The notes beneath the pieces are model-generated. The model was not told the origin of the DNA and ran no database searches. It worked only from the letters and a program-made list of their open reading frames with translations. Both the position numbers and the translations under genes were made by a program. From Oscarella lobularis (taxonomy: Eukaryota; Porifera; Homoscleromorpha; Homosclerophorida; Oscarellidae): DNA of 64,000 nt. Below, one piece after another: positions 10,400 to 20,933 of this stretch (position 1 is its first letter; each line of letters opens with the position of its first letter). The DNA is taken from NCBI RefSeq assembly GCF_947507565.1, contig NC_089175.1, positions 3,585,733-3,649,732 of the forward strand, read 5' to 3'.

Positions 10400-12104
10400 A
10401 TGATGTGGCTTCTTCTAGCGCTCTCTTGCCTTTTTCTTCTAATAGAGCCGTCTTTTTGTCAAGCTACAGGTACATTTTTTGTCTGTCGAACTCTTCTATT
10501 GTTCAGTCTTTGCCTCGCAGCAAAGCGTATACTTTACGAAGTTACAGAAGGAGATTTTCAAGTATTTTCTGTCGGTGAAGGAGGAGTGGCTACTCTTTTT
10601 TATCAATACACGGGACTTCGCAATGACATAACCCGCTTTGACTGGGTGATTCTTTCGCCTCCGCCGATGGGCACTGCAGCCATCTTCCCTGAATCCCCGA
10701 TGACTCCGCCGCTTTCGGGATATTCGGCGTTGGGAAACGTTTCGCGGGGCTATACAAATTTATTGATTGACCCTGTGAAAGCTTCAATGAACGGTACGGT
10801 ATATCTGTGTGGGGTAAGATTCATTTTTGCAAACAATCACTTGAGTAAGAATACAACGATGCTAATCAAAGGTTTATTAATCCACTCTTGCTATAAATAA
10901 TGGGATAAAGTAATGAATTTTTGCAGATATTCCAATGATTTCCGTGTCTCCAGCATCTTCTAGCACCACAGTAGATATAGGCAATTCCAATTTTATAATA
11001 ATAATCACTGTCACTCGGGGAGAGGCTGATGTGAATTTGACAAGAAACGGGGAGTTCCTCGACCTCCGAAAAACAGAAAGAACATTTGTACACGTCATAC
11101 CCAAAGTGAAAGCATCAAGTAATGGCACCTACATAGCCATAGGTGACAATGACGTCGGCTACCACCAAGTTACATTTAGCTTATTGGCATTCTGTAAACA
11201 TAGTGCAATGTTCATGTATAGATGTACGCTAATGCAGTTTGTCATAGATCTTGGGGAAGCAGAGTGCATAGTTTTGGCCAATTCTGTTCTTCGTGGAACT
11301 GTTACTTGCACTATCAAGTCTTTCCCAGCGGTGGATAAAGCTACATACTCTTGTGCCAATCGAAACGTTGATTTGGCGTGGAAGGAAATTGGGAGCGCAG
11401 ATGTGCTGGGAGTACATAAATATCAAGCAAACGCGTCGATTTCTGACAGGGATGTGCCAATATTTAATGGTACGTCGTGCAGACTAATCACCAGTAACCA
11501 GTATGGAATTTTCAACGAAACTGTGAGAGAAGGTTGATGCCGCACACTGTGCCTTTTTGAAGCGCTAAGAATGTGTATTATAGGCTCACTTTCAATGTCC
11601 ACTCTTTTACCACCTCCAACGTCCAAAAGCCCTGCAAGTCAGTTGTTATACTTTAAATGCTTTTGTTTACACAACTACGTATAGAAGTGACGACAAGCCG
11701 TTCTAGTTATACTCAGGAAATCCAGACAACGCTCCTCCCGACTCCAAGTACACTAATAATGCTGTAAATATTTTGCTTTACATTGGTTGCAGAAAGTTGC
11801 AGCTGTACTGCTTGTATTGCTGCTGTTGGCGTTCTGGCTGTTCTACTGGCAGTTGTCAGCTGTATAGCTATTTATCTATTTCTACTGCTGTTGAGGTTAT
11901 TGTGAATATAGTCTGCGTTATACGGCCGGGCTAATTGTACTTTGTAGAGGAAGAAAGGAAATGGAGAAAGTTAAGAGTAAAACTGAAAGCGTTGAAATGC
12001 AAATGCATCCCAGCCCATTATATGAGTCATCAAAGAATCCTCATCACGTGCAGGCAAAAGATGCGGCACCAGAGTACGCCTCCATATCAGAGGCTAAGAA
12101 GTGA
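10400..12104 (+). CDS. Ig-like type-I receptor D with tyrosine-motif tail
   Basis: Best complete member of the family, 428 aa. Exons: 10400-10469 signal peptide (MMWLLLALSCLFLLIEPSFC), 10521-10871 Ig1, 10927-11193 Ig2, 11248-11532 Ig3, 11584-11637 Pro stalk, 11793-11895 membrane helix (AAVGVLAVLLAVVSCIAIYL), 11948-12104 tail. Lengths sum to a multiple of three. The tail has two spaced tyrosine motifs, SPLYESS and PEYASISEA. The second fits YxxI as in immunoreceptor inhibitory motifs, though position -2 is Pro rather than the consensus. Ig1 lacks the B-strand cysteine, Ig2 lacks both, Ig3 has them. Retention of the intron after Ig3 gives an immediate stop (gaa ggt tga), a possible soluble isoform. 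Inferred role: recognition receptor signalling through tyrosine phosphorylation. Confidence 0.88.
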
Positions 12105-12589
12105 CAAGGTGTTGTTGCTTAATTTAGCTGCTGCCTTTACTTTTTAGTTTTTGCAGTTTTTGACTTTAGATTACCTTAAAAATTCTTTTTCATCATTAGA
12201 ATTTACAGAAGTACTGTAGACTACTGTCTTTACGTTTTTGTAGTTTGCAGGAATTTTATAGAATTTGGTTCATACTACTCGCGTTAGTAGACTTACGTTA
12301 AAACAAATTTGCATTGTGACAGACAAATTGATTCCTGGATCTAGCTTATTTTCACCGAAACTGACATGCAGACGATGAGTTTTTCGTATGACGCAGCAGT
12401 TCACTGCACTGCTTCTTCTTCTATCAGATAAAAGAAACATACAGTGGTTTGACTGTAGAAATTGCTCATCAAGCTAAAAAGTTTTTGTCTACGAGAGCCT
12501 TTTATATAAACGCCAAGGCAGTTTTGTTTCGAAACTGGCAGTGTATCTAAATTGTATTTCTAAACATCGGGTATTTCAATAGGTTTTGT
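12105..12589. other. 3' flank of receptor D, no gene seen
   Basis: AT-rich 3' untranslated or intergenic sequence with no credible reading frame. Confidence 0.4.
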
Positions 12590-13743
12590 CAAACTTGCCA
12601 TTACGGGCGACTTTGGACAAGTCTGATGATTAGCCCTATAAATGCATCACTGGATGGCAAAGTTTACCTGTGTCTTATAATACTTTCAACTCTCCGTATT
12701 CAACAAAGTGGCTTAGCAAATTGGTGAGCGGCCTTAGTTTGACAAGTCTCACTGTATCAAATCGATTCCAAGATCTTCCGGTACTCTCTGTAATTCCACC
12801 GTCTGGAGAGAATTTCATCGTGACCATAGGCACGTAATTTCTAATTAAAATCAACGTCATTCAGGGAGATGCTGTAGTGAACTTGACAAAAGACGGTGAT
12901 TTGGTGCCGCTCAATGGCACAGGAAAGCTCTACGAGCACAATGTACGTCAGGTGAAGGCTTCAACAAATAGTACATACGTCGCTATTGGTGACAATGATG
13001 TTGGCTATCATGAAGTCGGTTTCAAATTATTGGCATTTTGTAAGCATCGCGCAATACAGATGAAGACATGTGTTCATGTAAGTTTGTACAGATCTTGGCA
13101 ATGCATGCAGAGTGCAGCGTTGTGGCCAATTCTATGGTTCGTGGAACTGTTACCTGCACAATCAAGTCTTTCCCACTGGTGGAGAAAGCCACTTCTTGTG
13201 AAAATCAACGCGTTGAGTTAACGTGGAAAGAAATAGAACGTGCAGACGTGCTAGGAGTGCCTAAATATAAAGCAGAAGCACTTATCACTAACATAAATGT
13301 GTCAATATTTACAGGAATATCATGCCGCTTAATCGCTACCGACAGGCATGGGCAGTTCAATGAAACTCTGAGAGAAGGTTGATGTCCTATATCGTCTCCT
13401 TATTACGTGCTAAGAATGCTGTTTCCAATGCTATGACGACTGCTGTAAAATTATATTGAACGACTCACATACTGCGAAAACAAAAATTCGTTTAGGTAGT
13501 GAAGAATCTGATGAACAAAACCAGACGTCTTCTCCACAGTGAGATTTTCTATTGCAGGCTATATTGTATGTGCACTTTCAATTGTGTGCTTTCTGCTAGA
13601 AAAACTTTGATAATGACAATCAAGAAAATGTCGTTACACTTCATCCAAGCCCACTCTATCAAGCTTCCTCTGAAATGACCCAGCGTGCTGGCAAGGATAC
13701 TGTTGGCACGCCTGAATATGCTACCATTTCAGAGGCAATGTAG
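12590..13743 (+). pseudogene. Truncated Ig-like receptor copy with tail exon
   Basis: No signal peptide. Only the end of Ig1 (about 12600-12690, DGKVYLC-like), then Ig2 with an in-frame stop near 12836 (before LIKINVIQGD), then Ig3. In Ig3 a five-base insertion (atgca repeated at about 13103-13112) shifts frame unless an upstream acceptor at about 13057 is used. It ends in gaaggttga at 13376-13384 like its relatives. A separate tail exon (about 13611-13743) reads HPSPLYQASS then TPEYATISEAM, preserving both tyrosine motifs. Most likely a pseudogene; the tail conservation could also reflect recent decay. Confidence 0.7.
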
Positions 13744-14645
13744 CGCCTTCAAGTTTGTGATTTATTCTTCTTGTTGTTTGCCTGATTAGTACAGTCCTTA
13801 GTATACACCAGAGACTGTTGTTTGATGGTAGAATGAGAGCTGTTGATTACATTTATCTAGCTGTGCTATAGGAATATTCGATCAAGCAATTGATTAGGAA
13901 TGCATCAAATCTCAAGCAGACTGTGTAGTACACACATGTAACTTCTTTGACTCAAATAATACTCAAAGACTGAATGTATTGTAGTAGCTTCGTTGACTAC
14001 TCGAGCACGTGTGTCAATACACACACGCACAGGAGTGACGTAGTGTGACGCTTGAACTAGAGGTTGGTGCTACCACTGTGGCATCATCGCCAGTTCCGCA
14101 ATTCAAAATAGAACCTGCACCTCGTGGCACATGGCAAAACAGTGTCTTACGCTACGACCACTGCCTCTACTCTTGCTCCAATAAGCCCCTCGCATTGCAA
14201 GTAAGGTTTACTTTTCGTGTATGAAGCGGATGAAGAGACCCAGACCCATCGCCTTACCATGACGCCACAACAGAAGCGTGGGCGACCCCACGCTCCCGTA
14301 GTACTGTACTACATGCAGCGTGATTCACGCCTCCAAGAGCCCCATTTACATTTCCAAAAGCGGACTGCGCCGATTCACCTTCTTTTCCTTCGTTTCCACC
14401 TCCCAGATGGACAGTAGAAATTGAAGAAACGTTGCTAAGGGTGCCTAACAACGTTAAGAGATAGTCGCAGCTGTTCGCCGTCAAGCTATATCCAGCGCAT
14501 CTTCATCATTTCCGGTGAAAAAAAAAAGAGGATGCGGTCCCCTTGCGGCCCGCGAGCCTACATCTCCCCGCCCAAGCCGAAGCGCCTTTATAGACCGGTG
14601 ATATCCCCCTAAATCGATAGTCTCACTAGAGACGCCGTCCCAAGC
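13744..14645. repeat. Duplicated 5' flank of the LDLa receptor
   Basis: Intergenic. From about 14030 to 14645 it closely matches 20330-20933, the flank upstream of the intact LDLa-FN3 gene. The promoter was therefore duplicated together with the first coding segment. Confidence 0.75.
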
Positions 14646-15041
14646 ATGCAAGCCCTCCTTCTCCTCCTTGCACCCTACGCTCTCCTACCCGCCGTCTCCA
14701 CGCAAATCTACCGCGCAGCCAACTCGACATCGCCCTGCAATCCGCGCTGGGAATTCGACTGCAATGCGCCCGCCGCCCAAACGCCCTCATCACCGTGCAT
14801 CCCACTCTCGTGGCGATGCGACGACGAACTGGACTGCGACACGGGCGCCGACGAGTCCGACTGCATCTCGCCGACCCTCCACTTCGAATCGGTGACCGAA
14901 TCGAGCGTCGACGTCGTCATAACGCCGCCGCCAAACGACTCCTCAGCGATACGACGTCACGGAACGGATTTTACAGAGTTACTGTCATCTAAAGAGAATT
15001 TAGGCCCGTATCACATACCATATGGTTTTAGTTCTCACTGA
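14646..15041 (+). pseudogene. Truncated LDLa receptor copy
   Basis: Signal peptide (MQALLLLLAPYALLPAVS) and one LDL-receptor class A domain with six cysteines and the acidic calcium motif CDDELDCDTGADESDC, nearly identical to 20934-21240. Similarity stops at about 14942, a few residues into the FN3 domain. After that the frame runs into a dispersed repeat (14945-15360) and ends at 15041. No FN3 remainder, membrane helix or tail follows. As written it would encode a 131-residue secreted LDLa protein with an unrelated C-terminus, so it is either a truncated duplicate or a small secreted decoy. Confidence 0.7.
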
Positions 15042-15360
15042 AATGAGTTTCATTGGAGCAAATCGAATGAACCGACGCTTCGAAACGTCGGTTTTCCCCA
15101 AAGGGGCCCCAAATTGCTAGCACTCGCGGAACGTCATCTGCCTTGTACGTTCAGCGTGCTACGTCGGTTGCTTGGACGAAGAACCTTCCTTTCGTGAATA
15201 AAAAGCCAAAGAATTCTATCACGTGACATGTTTGAATCAAGCCCCGTACATCTTCAGACACAGACTGACCAAGGATTGTAGAGACAATCCTTGGACTGAC
15301 TAAGGAGGTCCTCTTCTTGAAGTTCTTGATCGTATCGTATCGCTCATCCAAAAGCAAAGA
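14945..15360. repeat. Dispersed repeat, copy 1, with hairpin insertion
   Basis: Matches 17228-17630: shared blocks include gaaatgagtttcattggag, ttcgaaac.tcggttttcc and atcacgtgaca. This copy carries about 28 extra bases forming a hairpin with perfect 11-bp arms (15269-15279 and 15284-15294, 4-base loop). No coding content. Confidence 0.75.
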
Positions 15361-15691
15361 TATCTATGCTGGCTTCAGTTATGATAACTTGATGCTCACC
15401 GTTGTCAGCATTCTACAGTAGCCTTGGTAGCAATAATTCTAGCAATTCGCCTATTTCGATTTGTACTGAGATTACTGCAAATAGTCTGCATTCTAAACTT
15501 ACCAAATCGTGCCTTTTAGAAGAAGAAATGAATCAGAGAAAAGTAAAAGAGAGCGTAAAAATCCAGTCCGACTCATATTTTATTATACGCGTCGACAAAG
15601 AACCCTCGTCACGTGCGGGAAAAATTAACAGAGTATCATAGTTCATAGATGTTCCTGAGGTTTACAGACGGCCGTATATACAAGACAACAT
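15361..15691. other. Intergenic, no gene seen
   Basis: Spacer between the dispersed repeat and the 3' end of the minus-strand Ig gene. Nothing supported. Confidence 0.35.
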
Positions 15692-16540
15692 TTAATACGA
15701 GTTCAGTTCACACACTTGAAAGTCACGAATGATAGATTTATACGCTGGTGGATTATCATAATATGGCCTGCCGCTACAGCAGTCATTGCAGCAGTTGCAT
15801 ATATTTATGCTCTTGGAATCTAAACACAGAAGTATCGTGTAGTCAGTATTTAATCTCTGGTGTAGTATATATATAATATAAGGCAGTACGCGTGATTTTA
15901 CTACTGACCGCGACAAAGTCGATACGAACAATATATCACACTAAGCCTTAAAGGACAATAATAAGAAAAAGACTGCCGCCACCAGCGCTAGCGCTGATAA
16001 TAATGATTTTCATAGTATTAGTCTCTATATAAAACGATGTCAGATTAATAAACTTATAAATAAATGTTTAGATCAATGTCAACGACACTGACCTTTCGTC
16101 GACTTTATTAGTGAAGAAGACTCACGTCCTTGAATTAATGCGACTTGGACGGATGTTCTCCAATAAGGACTTGTATCAAACATGGCTGGAACCGTGTACG
16201 TGCTGTTGCACATGAAAGATGCAACAAAAGACTTGATTGTCAACTTCGTGGCCCTGCGTTCCGATGTGACGTCGAAATATGTATGCGAAGACTGTTCAGC
16301 AGCATCAAGATCAAAATTGGTTCCGTTTGCAAGGGTGATGTTCCAAGAGAAAAGTGAGGCGTTTCTGCTCTCCGACGGAGTTAGACGATATTCAAGACGA
16401 AGCGGGTTTCCATCCAAGGCGTAGAACGTCGCGTCTTCATCGTGAGGAACGTCGTACGAAAGAGAAACGCCCACTGAACTTATTGAAAGATCGAACGAGC
16501 AAGAATTTTTGCAACACGGCTTGCCGTTGTTTCGAGTCAA
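15692..16540 (-). CDS. Second-family Ig-like membrane protein, PPAY tail (model uncertain)
   Basis: The first exon (about 16540-16126) encodes one V-like Ig domain (SLSYDVPHDEDATFYALDGNPLRLEY), a paralogue of the 19871 gene, with a donor at gac|gtgagt. A phase-compatible exon from about 16028 gives a membrane helix (MKIIIISASAGGGSLFLIIVL) followed by taa. A further open stretch at about 15820-15692 reads as a Cys-rich juxtamembrane region (CNCCNDCC) and a tail with PPAY, a WW-domain-binding PPxY motif. The join between helix and tail is not resolved, and the leader is less hydrophobic than the paralogue's, so the gene may be partly decayed. Much shorter than its paralogue, with no second or third Ig domain. 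Confidence 0.45.
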
Positions 16541-17227
16541 CTGATGTGAGCATGCCGAAGGTGACGTTAGGGATCCGATCGTTCAAGCAACCGTGGCAGA
16601 CTGCTGGAGCTAAAGCGGCTGTGCGCTTGTGCGCTGGAGGCTATAGCTCGTGCTTGCATCTATTTATTGATCAACTCGTCTGCTGATTAGTCAGTCTTCG
16701 TAAACACCGGTCAGACTCAGAGCAGACTGATAAGGCATGTAAGAGATCTTGCACTAGGCGTTCGCAAAGGTAGGTCTGCAAAATAATAAGCCTATGACGC
16801 GTGGGTTAGTTAATTATCAGGAACGTCGTACAAAAGGGAAGTCGAACTGACTCTTTTTTTGCGTGGGTCTAGCAAGGCCATCTCGTGATTACATTTACAT
16901 ATTGATCCAACTCGTCTGCTAAGGTATTTCACTCAAAATGATTAGATTAATTTATTTTGCCTTGTTTTTAGGTTTTCACATTTGTAGTGCCAGCATAAAG
17001 CCCTGCTGAGAAGCTTTGCACACATAGACGCAATGGAAGACTACATCAGGAAGCCTTGATTACTAATGGACCCAGTACGTCCCGATTCGTTGCAAGGCTG
17101 TCGTGAAAAAACGAGCATTCAGTGAGCATTGAAGAGACGCAGTCTGACTCTGTGATTTCGTCCACGGGTTCAACAGAACTATCACCTAAAAGATTTATGA
17201 TCATCTTCTTCTCATCAGCGAATCGAC
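16541..17227. other. Intergenic with dispersed 30-bp motif
   Basis: No gene. The motif caactcgtctgctgattag occurs near 16672 and, in part, near 16906. It recurs near 26538, 27103 and 31999 upstream of the GTPase genes, so it is either a shared control element or a dispersed repeat. Confidence 0.5.
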
Positions 17228-17630
17228 GACGTCGCGGCACGGATTCTAAAATCCGCGGCCACTGTAAAACAGAGTCGCTGCCTTCAAAGAGAGTTTAGTC
17301 TTGGATCGCTGGTTCTAGTTCTTACTGAAATGAGTTTCATTGGAGCAAATCGAATGAGCTGATGCTTCGAAACATCGGTTTTCCGAAAAGGAGCCCCGGA
17401 ACGCAATACGTTTTAGCTTGCCACGGCGGTTGTTTGGACGAAGCAACTTCTTCTCGTGTGTAAAAAAGCTATCACGTGACACGTTTGATTCTAAGCGACC
17501 TCCCGTACTATTTCTTTCTTGTACAGACACAGAATGTCCGACTCGGGAGATCCTCTTCCTGGTGCCGTGCCTGATTGAAAGTGGAGCTGGAGGCCGACGC
17601 CCTTATCGTAATCACCCATCCGAAAACTAC
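17228..17630. repeat. Dispersed repeat, copy 2
   Basis: Second copy of the 14945-15360 repeat, without the hairpin insertion. No conserved reading frame, so probably a non-autonomous mobile or duplicated element. Beyond it, to about 18000, no gene is seen. Confidence 0.7.
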
Positions 17631-18000
17631 AAAATGGGAATGAAAACACCGAAACAGTGAGACGTTTGACTGACGCATACTAGCAAACAAAAAATGACTT
17701 TTCAAGAAAACACATCCAAAAACACTGAATTCAAGTTTAACGCGAGATTCTACTAGTACCGGTATTTCTTTTGAGCCAAGTCAGTATAAGTCACGACCGA
17801 CTTTTCAGCCTAGAAATAGAATATCATATTTTAATTGCTTACTAGACCCAAGGGGAGGCTGCTTCCAATTAATCCGTGCACATGCATGATCCATGCCAAG
17901 CATTCATGCACAAGCAAACACAACAGCTGTAACATCACCTCCACATTTACACTATATTTCAACTCAAATATACAGTAGAGAGTCACACAAAACAACCGTA

Positions 18001-19871
18001 CTACTCCTCACGAACACAATGCTTTACTTTCTTCTTCTTGTCTACTTGGGCGTAGACATCGCCACCTGTAGGAGCTTGCTGGGCTTCTATCTTCTTCAAC
18101 TTCTTTGACATGTCAGGTTTAGCATACTCTTCCTTTGGGACTGACCTGTGAGCTGCCTTGGACTTCTTTTCTTTTGTATCTGGCACACTATAGGGCTCAA
18201 CTTCATCATTTTTTGAAGAGGATGCTGCTGCTGTGGCTCCTGCAGAAATTGCATTTGACTCAGCCTCTTCCGTTTCCCTACATGATGTAGCCTATAAATC
18301 ACACAAGAAAGAGATTAGAGACGTTCATGCATACGCAGAAAACATGCTGACTTTCTTGTGTCTGTCAGCTTCGTCACTGCTTGAAAAAGCTTACTAAAAA
18401 TATGTACAAGCAGATACCGCTGTTCATACCTGTTGTTGCAACAGTTGTTGCAACAATCGTTGCAACTGTTGTTGCAACAATCGTTGCAACAAATGCAAGA
18501 GTCATTGCCTAAAGAAATTACACTAATTAATGTGTATTATATTGTAAGTACTGTAGTACGTACTTTTGCAGAGTTTTCTGAGAGCCAAGTAAGAAATAAC
18601 TGCAATCACAAGGGCACCAACAAAAAGACCAATGAAAAGAGGAGAACTTTCTATAAGCCAATATCAGTCAGAAATTAGATTGGTAATCTTATATAGATTA
18701 TTTAATTAATAAAACCTGTCAACGTTGCTTACCTGTTATTGGCCTTGGTAAAGGAGATGGACCTACAGAGATTATTTATTTTCACAAAGCTATACAGCTG
18801 TGCTTACACAAAAAGGAGATGTTTTCATCATATGACTTCGTCTCAAAGTCGTTGCTAACACTCAGAGTGCACAAATGCTTAGTGTTACATATGTCGTCTG
18901 CTCCATCTACGATGAAAGTCTTGTTCACTTGAAAAAGTCTGTCTTCATCTATGTTTCCAATTTTGTTCTTGGTTCCATAAACCATTTTTGCGAGAGCAGC
19001 TCAATGTTGCAGACGCGTCTGGAAAGAGACTAAACGGGCAGTTCACAATTGCCTTTGTTTTCTGTATAATTGATGTGCAGCTTCCTCTCTTTTCTAGGCC
19101 TGTCAGTACCACAACAGTATGACAAATAATTAGGTTAAAAAATTAGACAATTACCAATATTCTGGACTGTGTAATTCATACTAAAGCTCCCCACAGCATT
19201 ACTGGCCAGAAAGACGTAATTTGACCGAGTCACTGTGACGACAAATTTATACAAGCCGGACGAAATCATCTCCGAAGTAAAAAGAGTTCCTGTTGGTAGT
19301 AAACTTATCTGAGAGCTAGAAACTCCGACAGTCATGTTGACGATGATGATAACAGAACCCTCAGCAAAGTTGCGAACAGTCTCTGCGATGATAAATTTTG
19401 GAATTTCTAAAAAGTGAATTAATAATTAATCATGTCGAAGTAATTGATTACTTAATAACAACGCTGTGTACGCTTACGTTCTTGCACTAGCGTGACTTGG
19501 GCGGATGGTTTTACAAGAGGACTTGTGTCGAAAAGAGCTATAGCTCGATACGTGCTGTCCCACAAGAAAGCTGCATCAAAAGATTTTATTGTCAACGTCG
19601 TAGACCTATGTCCCGACGTGACGCTAAAATGCAAAGACCGTCTTGCTGCATTTAGTTCAAAAGTGGTTCCGTTTGCGAGGAAGACGCTCCAAAAAAGTAT
19701 TGTGTAGTTTCTTGTTTCTGACGGAGGAAGTTGGTATCTCAGACGGAGAGGCTCTCCGTCCAAAGCGTAAAACGTCACGACTCGATCATCAGGAACGTCG
19801 TACGAAAGGGAAACGACCGTTGAAACTGTTGAAAGCACGAGCAAAAGCAGCATATCGGTAGTAGGTTTCAT
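18001..19871 (-). CDS. Second-family Ig-like receptor, tyrosine-rich tail, one frameshift
   Basis: Exons (minus): 19871-19478 signal peptide plus V-like Ig (MKPTTDMLLLLVLSTVSTVVS), 19406-19155 Ig2, 19099-18808 Ig3 (starting LEKRGSCTSIIQK), 18762-18733 stalk, about 18650-18560 membrane helix (SPLFIGLFVGALVIAVISYLAL), 18277-18001 tail. Phases fit except that Ig3 has one extra base, apparently in an A run at about 18984-18988. Without it the frame runs from ATLSCSRK into YGTKNKIG. The extra base is a real mutation or a consensus error. The tail carries YSVP, YAKP and YAQV in Lys-rich surroundings, typical SH2-type docking sites once phosphorylated. Ig1 and Ig2 lack canonical cysteines. About 444 aa if corrected. 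The helix/tail junction is somewhat ambiguous. Confidence 0.7.
18431..18494. repeat. Tandem gttgcaac repeat in an intron
   Basis: About five units of ttgttgcaac/aatcgttgcaac lie in the intron between the membrane and tail exons of the 19871 gene. The units are self-complementary (gttgcaac), so the array can fold on itself. Confidence 0.8.
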
Positions 19872-20933
19872 GGCGTATTGTTGGTCGTTCTCCGGGTATC
19901 GAGAAGAGACTGCCCAACCAGAGACGAGCTGATTGCATACATAGAAGGAACTCCCCCCGAACCAACCGAACCAATTACAGTAGGCTAAGTACTATGATGT
20001 CGTTGGTGACTTTGCTGTCACAAAACAGCTGCCCCACAATTTCATCCAACTGCCAAGAAGGGCCTGATCGAGGCTTGGTGAGCAAGTGCTAGTTCGAAGT
20101 AGGCACGCCGACGGAGTATATATAGGCAGAATGCAGAGCGAGAGTCTGACCTAATTGCTCATTATTCAGTCTCCGTCGATCATAATGATGATTTATCGAC
20201 ACGTATTGCTCCGCGGTCCCCTTAGTCTTAGTTATTACTTGTGCGGCAGCTTCGTTGCCCCATTCTGATTCTATCGCGAAAAGCAAGAACTACGCGTGTC
20301 ATACACACCCGCTCGGTGGCGTTAATTAACACGCGCGCGCAATAGGGCAAAGGAATGACGAAGTTGGAACTCCCCGCTGTGGTATCATCGCCAGTTCCGG
20401 AATCTAAAATACACCTCGTGGCGCACAGCGAAACAAAGTCTTACGCTACGATCGCATCTCCTCTTGCTCTATCTCCCCTTGCTCCAATAAGAAGCCTTTT
20501 GTATTGCAATTAAGGTTTACTTTTCGTGTATGAAGCGGATAAAGAGACCCATCGCCTTACCATGACGCCACAACAGAAGCGTGGGCGACCCCACGCGTAC
20601 GTAGTACACTACATGCAGCGTGATTCAAGAGCCCGATTTACATTTCCTAAAGCGGATTGCACGGATTTTTTTCTTTTCCTTCGCTTCCACCTCCCAGATG
20701 GACAGTAGAAATTGAAGAAACGTTGCTAAGGGCGCCTAACAACGTAAAGAGATAGCCGCAGCTGTTCCCCGTCAAGCTATATCTAGCGCATCTTCATCAT
20801 TTCCGGTGAAAAAAGAGGATGCGGTCCCCTTGCGGGCCGCGAGCCTACATCTCCCCGCCCAAGCCGAAGCGTCTTTATAGACCGGTGATATCCCCCCTAA
20901 ATCGATAATCTCACTAGAGACGCCGTCCCAAGC
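19872..20933. other. Divergent intergenic region, shared promoter space
   Basis: Lies between the minus-strand Ig gene and the plus-strand LDLa-FN3 gene. 20330-20933 is duplicated at 14030-14645. A ggtgatatcccccctaaatc block just before the start is kept in both copies and may be core promoter. No other gene seen. Confidence 0.45.

Noticed and set aside
18431-18494. CRISPR-like array
   Set aside because: A short simple tandem repeat without unique spacers, inside an intron of a eukaryotic gene.
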